Part shown: positions 11,137 through 20,471 of the stretch, piece after piece | Position numbering within the stretch: the stretch's first letter is position 1 | How the letters are laid out: every line of letters begins with the position of its first letter | Origin: Listeria costaricensis | GTDB taxonomy: Bacteria > Bacillota > Bacilli > Lactobacillales > Listeriaceae | Length of the DNA stretch: 64,000 nucleotides | Reading direction: 5' to 3' | NCBI RefSeq assembly: GCF_900183385.1 | Contig: NZ_FXUT01000027.1 | Span: forward strand, 16,941 to 80,940 | Translations under genes and position numbers: made by a program | Notes under the pieces: model-generated | The model's database searches: none | The model's input: the letters and a program-made list of their open reading frames with translations, nothing else | Told to the model about the DNA's origin: nothing

Positions 11137-11850
11137 ATGGCAGAGAAGAAAATATTAGTTGTTGATGATGAAAAGCCAATTGCAGATATTGTGAAGTTCA
11201 ATTTAAATAAAGAAGGATTTGAAGTTTTTTGTGCCTATGATGGCGATGAAGCACTGGAACTTGTGGAGGAAGTACAGCCGGATCTGATCCTGCTTGATAT
11301 TATGCTTCCAGGACGTGACGGGATTGAAGTTTGTCGCGAGGTTCGTAAAAAATATGACATGCCAATCATCATGGTAACAGCCAAGGATTCCGAAATCGAT
11401 AAAGTCATTGGTTTGGAACTTGGCGCCGATGATTATGTGACAAAGCCATTCAGCAATCGCGAGCTAATCGCACGTGTGAAAGCCAATCTGCGTCGTCACA
11501 GTCAGATCAATGCGCAAACACCTGAAGAAGATGAAAACAGTGAACTGGAAATCGGTTCGTTGACAATCCATCCAGATGCGTATGTTGCTTCAAAACGTGG
11601 TGAAACAATCGAACTGACTCATCGCGAATTTGAATTACTGCATTATTTAGCGAAACATATGGGTCAAGTCATGACGCGGGAACACTTACTGCAGACTGTA
11701 TGGGGCTATGATTACTTTGGCGATGTCCGCACGGTCGATGTGACGGTTCGCCGCTTACGTGAAAAAATCGAGGACAATCCGAGTCATCCGGCTTGGCTTG
11801 TGACTAGACGCGGGGTCGGCTACTATCTGCGCAACCCTGAACAGGAGTAG
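11137..11850 (+). CDS. walR: Response regulator WalR (YycF)
   Basis: A 237-residue OmpR/PhoB-type regulator. The receiver domain (1-120) has the acidic pair DDE, phospho-acceptor Asp 54 in LLDIMLPG, and the conserved Lys in VTKPFS. The C-terminal winged helix has recognition-helix text [15 protein letters not shown]. It is followed 9 bp later by the kinase gene and then yycH, yycI and yycJ, the defining order of the essential WalRK locus that controls peptidoglycan hydrolases. GGGAGG lies 12 bp before ATG, slightly far but the only candidate. Confidence 0.97.
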   Translation: MAEKKILVVDDEKPIADIVKFNLNKEGFEVFCAYDGDEALELVEEVQPDLILLDIMLPGRDGIEVCREVRKKYDMPIIMVTAKDSEIDKVIGLELGADDYVTKPFSNRELIARVKANLRRHSQINAQTPEEDENSELEIGSLTIHPDAYVASKRGETIELTHREFELLHYLAKHMGQVMTREHLLQTVWGYDYFGDVRTVDVTVRRLREKIEDNPSHPAWLVTRRGVGYYLRNPEQE

Positions 11851-11859
11851 AAGAAAAAT

Positions 11860-13695
11860 ATGCATAAATTGAAGTTTTTCAAGTCAGTCCAATTTCGGCT
11901 GGTGATGATCTATCTATTGCTGATACTCGTGGCAATGCAGGTGATCGGCGCGTATTTTGTGCGAGAACTTGAAGGACAGCTGGAAAAAAACTTCCAGGAT
12001 TCGATTACGAATAGCTTGACGCTGCTTGATTATAGCGTCAAAGAGGAAATGTTGAAGAATAGTGATAACAGCGCGCAGCTCCAAACGAATATCCGGGGGC
12101 TGCTCGTTGACTATGCACGCAACAATACGAATCTGATCGAGGTCCGAATTGTAGACGACAAAGGCAAGATCCTCGGAACGTCCAACATGGATAATCAAGG
12201 TGTTGTTGGACAAAAAGCAACAGACAGTTTAATAAAACGGACTCTTTCGCTTGGAACCACGGAGGACAATATCTACTTAGAAGATAATGACAATGGTGGC
12301 GGCAAGCGTGTTTGGGTCTATTCTACCCCCATTAAAAATAAAGATGACATTCTTGGGGCTATTTATCTTGTCGCCGATATCGAGACGGTTTATGAGCAAG
12401 TGGATGATGTGACGAATATCTTCCTCACAGGTACGTTGATTGCAATGCTCATTACAGCGATTCTCGGCATTTTGCTGTCAAGGACGATTACAAAACCGAT
12501 TATCGATATGAAACGCCAAGCCTATGCGATGGCACGCGGCAACTATACGCGTAAAGTAAAGGTTTATGGACAGGATGAAATTGGTGAACTGGCTGAAAGC
12601 TTCAATTCGCTCACCAAGCGGGTTCAGGAAGCGCAAGCCATGACAGAAGGGGAACGGCGCAAATTGTCCTCTGTGTTGGCGTTTATGACAGATGGCGTTA
12701 TCGCAACAGACCGGCGCGGCAAGGTCATTCTAATCAATACACCGGCTGAAAAAATGCTGCGTGTTCCGCATGAAAGTGCAAATGGTAAATCCATCATTGA
12801 AGTGCTCGACATTGCAGAACAGTTTGAATTTGATGACCTGATGGAGATGGAAGAACCGCTCACAATGGACCGCAGTACATTTGATGAACCGTATGTCTTG
12901 CGTGCGAATTTCTCTGTTATCCAGCGGGAAACTGGTTTTGTCAACGGCGTGATTGCCGTTCTGCATGATATCACGGATCAGGAGAAAGTCGATCAGGAGC
13001 GGCGGGATTTTGTTTCCAACGTTTCGCATGAACTGAGAACACCGCTGACCAGTATGCACAGCTATCTGGAGGCTTTGAGTGATGGAGCTTGGCAGGATGA
13101 GGACCTTGCACCGAAGTTCTTGGAAGTCACGCATAATGAAACAGAGCGGATGATTCGACTGGTTAATGACCTGCTTAAACTATCTCGTATGGATGGCGGT
13201 CGGGAGCAGCTCGATAAAAGTTTCGTGAATTTCACCGATTTCTTTAACCATATTATTGACCGCTTTGAGATGATGAAAAAAGATAGCATCACATTCAAGC
13301 GCTACATTCCGCGTGAGCCGGTCATCATTGAGATTGACGAGGATAAAATCATGCAGGTGCTGGATAATATCATTTCAAATGCCAATAAGTATTCCCCAGA
13401 TGGCGGCCGAATTTCCTTCTATCTGAAGAAATTTGAAGACGAGATTGAGATTAGTATTAGTGACCAAGGTCTGGGCATTCCAGCAGAAGATCTGGACAAG
13501 GTATTTGAAAGATTTTTCCGTGTCGACAAAGCGCGTTCGAGAGAAATGGGCGGAACAGGGCTGGGCCTTGCCATTGCAGCCGAAGTGATCAAAGGGCATG
13601 GCGGCCGGATCTGGGCAGAAAGAAATCAGGACAAAGGGACGACGATCCGCTTCACCCTGCCATATAGCGACTTACCGGAGGATGATTGGGAATGA
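11860..13695 (+). CDS. walK: Sensor histidine kinase WalK (YycG)
   Basis: 611 residues. One membrane segment lies near 13-33 and another near 185-207, with an extracellular PAS-like loop between them. Then come HAMP (about 205-260), a cytoplasmic PAS domain (about 265-370), HisKA with phospho-His in NVSHELRTPLTS, and the ATPase domain with N box (NIISNANKYSP), G1 (DQGLGIP) and G2 (GGTGLGLAI). This is the full WalK architecture of Firmicutes other than streptococci. It phosphorylates WalR and monitors cell-wall status, with YycH and YycI as membrane partners. Confidence 0.97.
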   Translation: MHKLKFFKSVQFRLVMIYLLLILVAMQVIGAYFVRELEGQLEKNFQDSITNSLTLLDYSVKEEMLKNSDNSAQLQTNIRGLLVDYARNNTNLIEVRIVDDKGKILGTSNMDNQGVVGQKATDSLIKRTLSLGTTEDNIYLEDNDNGGGKRVWVYSTPIKNKDDILGAIYLVADIETVYEQVDDVTNIFLTGTLIAMLITAILGILLSRTITKPIIDMKRQAYAMARGNYTRKVKVYGQDEIGELAESFNSLTKRVQEAQAMTEGERRKLSSVLAFMTDGVIATDRRGKVILINTPAEKMLRVPHESANGKSIIEVLDIAEQFEFDDLMEMEEPLTMDRSTFDEPYVLRANFSVIQRETGFVNGVIAVLHDITDQEKVDQERRDFVSNVSHELRTPLTSMHSYLEALSDGAWQDEDLAPKFLEVTHNETERMIRLVNDLLKLSRMDGGREQLDKSFVNFTDFFNHIIDRFEMMKKDSITFKRYIPREPVIIEIDEDKIMQVLDNIISNANKYSPDGGRISFYLKKFEDEIEISISDQGLGIPAEDLDKVFERFFRVDKARSREMGGTGLGLAIAAEVIKGHGGRIWAERNQDKGTTIRFTLPYSDLPEDDWE

Positions 13696-15005
13696 AGAAA
13701 AAATTCAACTGGCTCAGCTTAATCCTGATAGTCCTAGTGGTCATCAGCATTGTGCTCAGCTACTCCATTTGGAAGGGACAACCGAATTACGAATCTATTG
13801 ATGTCAAAGAGGTTCAAAAAACGACCATTGATAAAACGATGACGACTTCACAGGTATTCCGGCCGATTGGCATTCAGGCCAACATTGATAACGCTCATTA
13901 TGCCACAACGGAAGCCAAAGTTGTCGACAGTCTGGTGGCAAAAGGGCGCGATTTTAATTTTTCCGAAGTAGTCGCTTCCGGGAAAAAATCAGACAGTGAA
14001 TATGATCAGATCATTCACCAAAATGGGACGGTAGAGCTGGTCTATCCAAACAATATTCCATTTGCGATTTTCTCACAGATTTTTGCAATTCAAGGTAAAG
14101 ATTTGGATTCCGCCAGTTTTGACCGGATCGTGTTTGATATGAATAATACCACCACCAACCTCCATCCTGTTTATTTTGCCAATGATGATGAACAAATGAT
14201 CTATCAAAGTACGTTGCAGCAGCAGAATATGGATGATGTGATCGAGGCGGTCAACAACGCCAAAAGCGATAATCAGCTGACCAAATTGAATGAAGTGGAT
14301 AGTGGTAGTCATAAAATCTATCTTTCGGACAATCAGCCTGAAATCAACAGTGAAACATATATTATTGATTCCATTGACATTGGCCTGTTCACAAAAGCAC
14401 TGTTTCCTGACTCGGAATCGGTGAAAAATGAAGATAATTCCTATACGGACGGTTCCAGCAAAATCGTTCTCGATACAGAAAACAAAGTTCTTGACTATAT
14501 CAATCCAGCACAGGAAATTACAGATACGAATTCCTTTACGAAGCAAAAAGAGGCCAGCATGATTCAAGACAGCTTTAATTTTATCAACGAGCATGCCGGC
14601 TGGACTGGCGATTATTACTACACGGGATTCAATCAGCGGACGGGCATGACGACTTTCAGCTTGTTCATCAATAATTTGCAAGTCGTCAGCGATACGGGGA
14701 TGTCGCGGTTTGATGTGACGGAGGGCAAGGAAGAGGTATACAAATACACGCGGCCATTTTTCAAATTGGATTATGCCATCCCTCGTGAAAGTGGCAAAGT
14801 GAAGCTGCCATCCTCGCAATCTGTCTACGATCAATTGAAAGCAGATACGGAAGTTGATATCAACAATGTAGAAAAAATCGTTCCCGGTTATGATATGCAC
14901 TGGACGGATGACAAGGACCTGAACCGGGTCGTCGAGCTTGATCCAGTATGGTTGTATCAATATAAAGGTGCTTGGTATCAGGCAGATGTAAAGGAGGGCG
15001 AATAG
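13692..15005 (+). CDS. yycH: WalK-associated regulatory protein YycH
   Basis: About 437 residues. ATG 13692 overlaps the walK stop (ATGA) and has GGAGG 10 bp upstream. A TTG at 13686 is an alternative. A single N-terminal membrane helix (about 7-27) follows a basic KKKF start, and the remainder is extracellular. Length, topology and position identify YycH, which in Bacillus subtilis restrains WalK, together with YycI, through membrane-helix contacts. In staphylococci the homologues activate the kinase instead, so the direction of the effect here is not predictable. Confidence 0.93.
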   Translation: MKKKFNWLSLILIVLVVISIVLSYSIWKGQPNYESIDVKEVQKTTIDKTMTTSQVFRPIGIQANIDNAHYATTEAKVVDSLVAKGRDFNFSEVVASGKKSDSEYDQIIHQNGTVELVYPNNIPFAIFSQIFAIQGKDLDSASFDRIVFDMNNTTTNLHPVYFANDDEQMIYQSTLQQQNMDDVIEAVNNAKSDNQLTKLNEVDSGSHKIYLSDNQPEINSETYIIDSIDIGLFTKALFPDSESVKNEDNSYTDGSSKIVLDTENKVLDYINPAQEITDTNSFTKQKEASMIQDSFNFINEHAGWTGDYYYTGFNQRTGMTTFSLFINNLQVVSDTGMSRFDVTEGKEEVYKYTRPFFKLDYAIPRESGKVKLPSSQSVYDQLKADTEVDINNVEKIVPGYDMHWTDDKDLNRVVELDPVWLYQYKGAWYQADVKEGE

Positions 15006-15006
15006 A

Positions 15007-15819
15007 ATGGATTGGAAAAAAACCGAGATCATTTTTATCATCGCCTTCTTAATACTCGACATCTTTTTGGCATTCATGTTTTTCAATAAGCAGCTGACGG
15101 ATGATCCGGACAAGTTGGGAACGGATACTTTACAGGACCATCTTAAAACGGACAATATCAGCTACCCGCCAAGTGCGCTCTCGACTAAAAAATCCCAAGG
15201 GGCCATTTTTACTGCTGAACAAACGGCTTTTGTGCCGAAAGATTTGCCAAATGATGACAATCAATCCTTTTTGATTGAGGAAAACGGCAGCACGATTTAT
15301 GCCACATTGAAAAAACCGGTCAAAGCGAACAAACAGGGGGACAGCAAGGAAATGGCGGCCTTCATGAAGTCCAATGTCTATAAGGGCGATTCGTATAAAT
15401 TTTGGCGGTATGATAAAGACAGCAACCAGCTGATCTACAACCAGGTGATGAAAGATGAGCCGGTGCTGATGGACAAGGGCGGCCAGATTACTTTTCAAAT
15501 GAATCAGCAGTACGAAATCGTTTCTTATCAGCAGACGATCTTAGGTAAGCAGGATGACTTGGAGGACAAGGCCGAGCTGATCTCCTCTATGGATGCGCTC
15601 GAAGCAATCTACCAACATGGGGATCTGAAAACCGACAGTGAAATTAAAAAGGTCGATTTTGGCTACTATACGACCGTGCAATTGTCGAGCGGCGACGTTT
15701 ACTTCCCAGTCTGGTGCTTTGAAATCGAGCACAAAGGGGAAACCAATTATATTCTTGTGAATGCCAAAGATGAACAGGTCATTAATATGAATGAAAATCA
15801 TCCCACAACCACTAAATAA
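15007..15819 (+). CDS. yycI: WalK-associated regulatory protein YycI
   Basis: 270 residues with an N-terminal membrane anchor (about 9-26) and an extracellular domain that is structurally related to the C-terminal part of YycH in known members. AAAGGAGGG lies 7 bp before ATG, and the gene begins 1 bp after the yycH stop. It is the last gene before a strong terminator, so yycJ is transcribed at least partly from another start. It acts with YycH on WalK. Confidence 0.93.
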   Translation: MDWKKTEIIFIIAFLILDIFLAFMFFNKQLTDDPDKLGTDTLQDHLKTDNISYPPSALSTKKSQGAIFTAEQTAFVPKDLPNDDNQSFLIEENGSTIYATLKKPVKANKQGDSKEMAAFMKSNVYKGDSYKFWRYDKDSNQLIYNQVMKDEPVLMDKGGQITFQMNQQYEIVSYQQTILGKQDDLEDKAELISSMDALEAIYQHGDLKTDSEIKKVDFGYYTTVQLSSGDVYFPVWCFEIEHKGETNYILVNAKDEQVINMNENHPTTTK

Positions 15820-15825
15820 ATTTAA

Positions 15826-15866
15826 ACCGATTTGCCTAATTTTTACTGGCAAGTCGGTATTTTTAT
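15826..15866 (+). terminator. Terminator after yycI
   Basis: An 11-bp stem ACCGATTTGCC / GGCAAGTCGGT (one G-T pair) with an 11-nt loop, followed by ATTTTTATT. It separates walRK-yycHI from yycJ. Confidence 0.85.
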
Positions 15867-15975
15867 TCAAATAGCGCTGATTTTTACACGATAGAAAGCA
15901 TGCAATTTCTGGCGATAAGGGTTACAATAAAAGAATGGAAATTATCCTTTTGAGGAGAAGCAAGGGGGGCATACA

Positions 15976-16806
15976 ATGTTTGCCAATAAGGTAATAACGG
16001 ATAAGCTGACCGATCAAATTAGTTTCAGTATACTTGCAAGTGGCAGCTCAGGTAACGCGACGCTTGTTGAGACGGGCGATCAAAAAATTCTAATTGACTG
16101 CGGACTCAGTGGGAAGAAAATGGAAGGATTATTTTCACAAGTTGGTCGCAGTATTAGTGATGTGGATGCGATTTTGATTACACATGAACACTCGGATCAT
16201 ATCAAGGGACTAGGCGTTCTAGCGCGTAAATATAAACTGCCAATCTATGCCAATCGCAGAACTTGGCAGGCGATGGATTCAATGATTGGCGAAGTATCGA
16301 ATGAGCAAAAATTTGAATTTGCCATGGAAACCGTCAAGGATTTTGGCAGTCTTCAAGTGGAATCATTCGGCGTTTCTCACGATGCAGCTGAGCCTATGTT
16401 TTACATATTCCATAACGGGAATAAAAAATTCGTGATGATCACCGATACAGGCTATGTCAGTGACCGAATGAAGGGGCATATTGCAGGCGCTGATGCCTAT
16501 TTATTTGAAAGCAACCATGATGTGGAGATGCTGCGCATGGGACGCTATCCATGGAATGTCAAACGACGGATTCTAGGTGATGAGGGGCACGTTTCCAATG
16601 AGGATGCAGGTCTTGCCATGAGTGAAGTCATTACCGACCGAACGAAGCGGATTTATTTAGGACATTTAAGTAAAGATAATAATATGAAGGATCTTGCAAG
16701 AATGAGCGTCACCCAAACTTTGGCTGGGGAAGGCATTATTGTTGGCGAGCAGGTCGAATTATTTGATACAGATCCTGAAATGGCGACATCTATTTTTACG
16801 ATTTAG
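15976..16806 (+). CDS. yycJ: Metallo-beta-lactamase-fold hydrolase YycJ/WalJ
   Basis: 276 residues. It has the metallo-beta-lactamase signature THEHSDH (about residues 65-71), the second-sphere metal motif with Asp in ITDTGYVSD, and a late His (GHLSKDNN). AAGGGGGG lies 8 bp upstream of ATG. It is cytoplasmic. YycJ homologues are DNA 5'-3' exonucleases implicated in mismatch repair, and in streptococci VicX affects cell-wall and competence phenotypes. It has its own start region because a terminator precedes it. Confidence 0.93.
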   Translation: MFANKVITDKLTDQISFSILASGSSGNATLVETGDQKILIDCGLSGKKMEGLFSQVGRSISDVDAILITHEHSDHIKGLGVLARKYKLPIYANRRTWQAMDSMIGEVSNEQKFEFAMETVKDFGSLQVESFGVSHDAAEPMFYIFHNGNKKFVMITDTGYVSDRMKGHIAGADAYLFESNHDVEMLRMGRYPWNVKRRILGDEGHVSNEDAGLAMSEVITDRTKRIYLGHLSKDNNMKDLARMSVTQTLAGEGIIVGEQVELFDTDPEMATSIFTI

Positions 16807-16864
16807 ATGGCTTAGCTTAAGAGGAAACGGAGAAAAAATGTTTTTCAAGGGGAATTTTTAAATT

Positions 16865-16886
16865 TTTTTCATGAATTTTTCATAAT
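16865..16886 (+). promoter_or_regulatory. Tandem 11-bp repeat upstream of htrA, possible response-regulator site
   Basis: TTTTTCATGAA (16865-16875) is followed directly by TTTTTCATAAT (16876-16886). Two half-sites exactly one helical turn apart are typical for OmpR-family regulators. A possible -10 TAAGAT lies at 16894-16899, so the repeats overlap or adjoin the -35 region of htrA. Listeria htrA is known to depend on LisR and stress. Which regulator binds here is inference. Confidence 0.45.
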
Positions 16887-16941
16887 TCCCCTGTAAGATA
16901 AGGTTTATAAAGGCAATTCTATGTAGAAAGGGATGGAACAA

Positions 16942-18483
16942 TTGGAGAACAACGAGTTTGAAAAGAAAAAGAATACAGACAGTGCAGATCAGCCCTATCA
17001 GCCGACGAATGATGCGGCACGGCCAGTTCCAAATATGAACGAAACACGTAGCGAGCGTGTCCCTCATTCACAGGAACCAGTTCAGGAGCCGATTGCAGAA
17101 GGCATTACGCCGGAAGGTCAAGCTTTTGCAGGCGCCACACAAGAACAGGCAGAAGCCAGCATGACGAATGCATTTTTTGAAAAAGCATCAGCATCAAGCG
17201 AAGGACAATCGGTTCAACCTGGCATGCGATCTAGCGGCGGCGGTGGGACGATTCCACCAGAAGGACCTCGAGTAACAACTGGAGGAAGTGGAAGCGGTGG
17301 ACAACCCCCTCATAAGAACCATTCAAAACGCAATAATATGATCGGCTATTTTGTTATCGGATTAGTAGGCGTTCTTATTGGTGCGGTTGTTGTATTTTTC
17401 GCCGTGAGCGGTTTTGGAGATACAAGCAGCTCGTCAAGCTCAAGTAGTGACGTTCCTGTCAAGAAAGCTAAAGTTTCCTATGAAAACTCTACAGACATTA
17501 CAAAAGCAGTAGATAAAGTACAAGATGCAGTGGTCAGCGTATTGAACTACCAACAAGGCACTTCTTTGACAGGCGAAAGTTCTGAACAGGAAGCTTCATC
17601 AGGTTCTGGTGTTGTTTATAAGAAAGAGGACGGAAAAGCCTACATTGTGACAAATAACCACGTTGTCGAAGGTGCAAATAAATTAGAAGTTACTTTCTCA
17701 AATGGTAAAAAATCCGAAGCGAAATTGCTAGGTACAGATGAATGGAATGACTTGGCAGTTCTACAAATCGATGATGAAAATGTGACGACTGTTGCTGAAT
17801 TTGGTGACTCAGATTCGTTAACAGTTGGTGAAACAGCGATTGCAATTGGTAGCCCGCTAGGCACTGAATTTGCTGGAACCGTTACACAAGGGATTATTTC
17901 TGGCTTGAATCGTACTGTTCCGGTGGATGTGAATGGTGATGGCTCTGAAGACTGGGAAGCAGAAGTTATCCAAACAGATGCAGCGATCAACCCTGGTAAC
18001 AGTGGTGGCGCATTGATCAATATGGAAGGTCAAGTAATTGGGATCAACTCAATGAAAATTTCTACAGAAGATGTTGAAGGAATCGGCTTTGCTATTCCAA
18101 TCAACACAGTGGCACCAATCCTAGCTCAACTGGAAGCAAACGGTGAAGTGGTTCGTCCATCTCTAGGTGTGACACTGCGTGACGTTGATACAATTCCAGA
18201 AACACAGCAAAAGAATATTTTGAATCTCCCAGATGATGTTGATTATGGCGCTATGGTTGCTTCCGTTCAACAAGGCTCTGCAGCAGATAAAGCTGGCTTG
18301 AAACAATATGATGTCATTGTTGAAATGGACGGCAAGAAAGTCACTGATTCAATGGGACTTCGTAAGATTCTTTATAGCAGTGATTTGAAGATTGGCGATA
18401 AAGTAGAAGTGAAATATTACCGAGATGGTAAAGAACAATCGACAAATATTACACTAGAAGCAGCAGATACTTCAACACAATGA
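16942..18483 (+). CDS. htrA: Serine protease HtrA (DegP-like), membrane anchored
   Basis: About 513 residues from TTG 16942, chosen because GAAAGGG lies 9 bp upstream. An ATG at 16933 abuts that ribosome site and is unlikely. A long hydrophilic, Gly/Ser/Pro-rich cytoplasmic tail (about 1-130) precedes one membrane helix (about 134-158) and a Ser-rich linker. The trypsin-like domain has the His in TNNHVVEG, Asp in NDLAVLQ and Ser in NPGNSGGAL. A C-terminal PDZ domain follows (about 410-500). It degrades misfolded proteins at the membrane-wall interface and supports stress tolerance. Its place after yycJ is the conserved Listeria/Bacillus order. Confidence 0.94.
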   Translation: MENNEFEKKKNTDSADQPYQPTNDAARPVPNMNETRSERVPHSQEPVQEPIAEGITPEGQAFAGATQEQAEASMTNAFFEKASASSEGQSVQPGMRSSGGGGTIPPEGPRVTTGGSGSGGQPPHKNHSKRNNMIGYFVIGLVGVLIGAVVVFFAVSGFGDTSSSSSSSSDVPVKKAKVSYENSTDITKAVDKVQDAVVSVLNYQQGTSLTGESSEQEASSGSGVVYKKEDGKAYIVTNNHVVEGANKLEVTFSNGKKSEAKLLGTDEWNDLAVLQIDDENVTTVAEFGDSDSLTVGETAIAIGSPLGTEFAGTVTQGIISGLNRTVPVDVNGDGSEDWEAEVIQTDAAINPGNSGGALINMEGQVIGINSMKISTEDVEGIGFAIPINTVAPILAQLEANGEVVRPSLGVTLRDVDTIPETQQKNILNLPDDVDYGAMVASVQQGSAADKAGLKQYDVIVEMDGKKVTDSMGLRKILYSSDLKIGDKVEVKYYRDGKEQSTNITLEAADTSTQ

Positions 18484-18494
18484 TAAATATTTCA

Positions 18495-18534
18495 AAGCCT
18501 GTATTCTCTTTTTGAGGGAATGCAGGCTTTTTGT
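18495..18534 (+). terminator. Terminator of htrA
   Basis: A long stem AAGCCTGTATTC / GAATGCAGGCTT (one G-T pair) with a short loop, followed by TTTTTG. Confidence 0.88.
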
Positions 18535-18598
18535 TTAGTCTTTTTTATATGTGGAAAACAGATAAAGAGGTTAATTTTACAAAGGAGAGATGATAGGA

Positions 18599-19111
18599 AT
18601 GGGAAAAAGAATTGCTGCCGTATTGACGGATCTATTTGAGGATGTGGAATATACAGACCCAGCCGAAGCTTTCCAAAATGCAGGGCATGAAGTTGTAACA
18701 ATCGAGAAGCAAGCGGGAAATCAGGTAACGGGTAAGCGTGGGGAAACAACTGTCAAAATCGAGAAAGGAATCGATGATGTAGAGGCAGCGGATTTTGATG
18801 CTTTGTTTATTCCAGGAGGATTTTCACCCGATCAATTGCGTGCAGATGAACGATTTGTCAAATTTGCAAAAGCGTTTATGGAGGCGAATAAACCGATTTT
18901 CGCCATTTGCCACGGGCCGCAGCTACTCATACAAACAGAGCAATTGAAAGGGCGGACAGTGACAGGCTTCACGTCGATTCGTCCAGATTTAGCCAATGCA
19001 GGAGCAAATGTCAAAGATGAAGAAGTTGTTGTGGATAAAAATATTGTCACAAGCCGGACACCAGATGACCTGCCAGCCTTTGATCGAGAAGCACTGCAGT
19101 TGTTAAAATAA
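18599..19111 (+). CDS. DJ-1/PfpI-family protein (type 1 glutamine amidotransferase fold)
   Basis: About 170 residues from ATG 18599, which AAAGGAGA precedes by 10 bp. An ATG nine bases earlier touches that site. The nucleophile elbow AICHGPQ (Cys near 103, followed by His) and the N-terminal acidic motif FEDVEYTDP define the PfpI/YfkM/YraA group. These are stress proteins linked to repair or removal of glycated and aldehyde-damaged molecules. The exact activity is debated. It stands alone between two terminators, so it is monocistronic. Some Bacillus homologues are SigB- or aldehyde-induced, but no firm SigB promoter is visible here. Confidence 0.9.
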   Translation: MGKRIAAVLTDLFEDVEYTDPAEAFQNAGHEVVTIEKQAGNQVTGKRGETTVKIEKGIDDVEAADFDALFIPGGFSPDQLRADERFVKFAKAFMEANKPIFAICHGPQLLIQTEQLKGRTVTGFTSIRPDLANAGANVKDEEVVVDKNIVTSRTPDDLPAFDREALQLLK

Positions 19112-19150
19112 GCCAGTAATAAAGTATAAACGCTAAGATTGGAAAATAAC

Positions 19151-19219
19151 AGAAGCTAAAACCAAGCATTTTATGGCCATTTTTTAGATGGATGCCGCTT
19201 GATTTTAGCTTCTTTTTTT
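19151..19219 (+). terminator. Long hairpin terminator after the DJ-1 gene
   Basis: A 10-bp outer stem GAAGCTAAAA / TTTTAGCTTC continues inward with CAAGC / GCTTG, followed by seven T. The same stem words (GAAGCTAA, ATCAAG) recur in the long hairpin at 28313-28388. Confidence 0.88.
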
Positions 19220-19246
19220 GGACTGTTTTTAATAGAATAAATTTCT

Positions 19247-19789
19247 TGTGGATAAGTGTGTGGATAATGATGTTTTCAGTTGACCATGATTTAGTGGGAG
19301 AACAAATTTTCGCCCACAGAATGTAGAAGTGATTGTGGATATGTGGATAAATTCTGTGGATAAGCTGTGTGTAAACCATGGATAAGTTGTGGAGATGTAA
19401 AAATTCAGTTAATTTTGATTGAGTTTCAGTATAATTTGAGTCAAAAATGCTTCTTGGTAAAAACGATAGGGAGAAAGATGTAATTATGGCGAAAAAGTGA
19501 AGGAATAAGCTGTATTTATCCACAAATTAATAAAAATGGTATGCTGAAGGAATAAAAATGTAAAATCGAAACATGTTGAGCGGCTAAGGGTTAGCTGGAC
19601 TATTGATAGATTTAAACAGGTAAAATCATCCTGTGGATAATATGTGGATAGTCTGTTGATAGTGAAGTTTGTGAAAAATAGATATAGTAGGGAACGTATT
19701 TTCGGGTACAAAATATAGAAAGGAGTTGTGGGTATGTGGATAAAGTCTGTGGATAAACTGTGTGTAAATCGTATATAAGCTGTGGAAAA
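19247..19789 (-). repeat. DnaA-box cluster (8 perfect 9-mers plus near matches)
   Basis: Eight exact DnaA boxes occur. TGTGGATAA is at 19247, 19259, 19342, 19355, 19632, 19735 and 19748, and TTATCCACA at 19516. One-mismatch copies start at 19334, 19643 and 19781. More diverged ones (TGTGTGTAA) start at 19366 and 19759. All but one point the same way, with several spaced 11-13 bp. The 750-bp stretch has no gene between the DJ-1 terminator and rlmH. In Bacillus subtilis a DnaA-box cluster near yydA (the rlmH homologue) is among those that titrate DnaA and limit initiation, so this is probably the counterpart. Confidence 0.9.
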
Positions 19790-19934
19790 CTACAAAAATA
19801 GATTAATGTGGCAAATAGGGAAAAAAGTAGGATAGGAGTAGAAAATAGGCAGGAATACCATTTTTTATGGAAGAAAATCTCACGAAAACGACGAAATATA
19901 GTATGATAGAGAAGGAAAGTGAGGCGAATCGAGC

Positions 19935-20414
19935 GTGAATATCCAAATTATTGCAGTAGGAAAACTAAAGGAAAAATATTTAGTGCAGGGAATTAATGAA
20001 TATTTGAAGCGTCTCGGCGCATACGCAAAAGTGACCGTGATAGAGGTTCCTGATGAGAAAGCGCCTGAAGTGTTGAGCGAGGCAGAAATGTTGCAGGTCA
20101 AACAAAAAGAGGGCGAGCGGATTTTAAGCAAAATCTCAGCGGATACGCATGTGATGGCACTGGCGATTAATGGCAAGCAACAGTCGAGTGAAGCCTTTGC
20201 AGGTGGGCTAGATAAATTGATGACATATGGAAAGAGCAAGGTTGCATTTGTAATTGGCGGCTCACTGGGGTTGAGCGAGGATGTTTTGAAACGTGCAGAT
20301 GAAGAAATTTCTTTTGGAAAAATGACCCTGCCCCATCAGTTAATGCGACTGGTGCTGGTAGAACAAATTTATCGAGCGTTCCGGATTATGCGAGGGGAGC
20401 CGTATCATAAGTAA
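19935..20414 (+). CDS. rlmH: 23S rRNA pseudouridine-1915 N3-methyltransferase RlmH
   Basis: 159 residues starting with GTG 19935. It is a SPOUT-class methyltransferase. The SAM-binding knot region [10 protein letters not shown] (about 102-111) and the invariant C-terminus ending RGEPYHK are present. It methylates pseudouridine in helix 69 of 23S rRNA. It closes the conserved wal-htrA-rlmH block. In staphylococci the 3' end of this gene is the integration site of SCC elements. Here an accessory island begins 58 bp after the stop. Confidence 0.96.
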   Translation: MNIQIIAVGKLKEKYLVQGINEYLKRLGAYAKVTVIEVPDEKAPEVLSEAEMLQVKQKEGERILSKISADTHVMALAINGKQQSSEAFAGGLDKLMTYGKSKVAFVIGGSLGLSEDVLKRADEEISFGKMTLPHQLMRLVLVEQIYRAFRIMRGEPYHK

Positions 20415-20471
20415 GCGCTGAAGCCTTTAACGAATATAAGTTTCGACTAGCATGATGAAAGGTGAGATAGA

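Noticed and set aside
14073..15155. 360-codon open frame on the minus strand inside yycH
   Set aside because: It is a shadow of the plus-strand yycH/yycI genes, with no ribosome site and an Ile/Phe-rich product typical of antisense frames.
16891..16910. WalR-type box TGTAAG near the htrA promoter
   Set aside because: Only one half-site fits TGTWAH. The second half five bases later does not.
18533..18557. Possible SigB promoter (GTTTAG...TGGAAA) before the DJ-1 gene
   Set aside because: The -10 match is imperfect and the -35 would lie in the T run of the htrA terminator, so it is too weak to call.
19047..19711. Minus-strand open frames over the DnaA-box region
   Set aside because: Their residues come from repeated TTATCCACA text and AT-rich DNA. 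There are no ribosome sites and no family resemblance.
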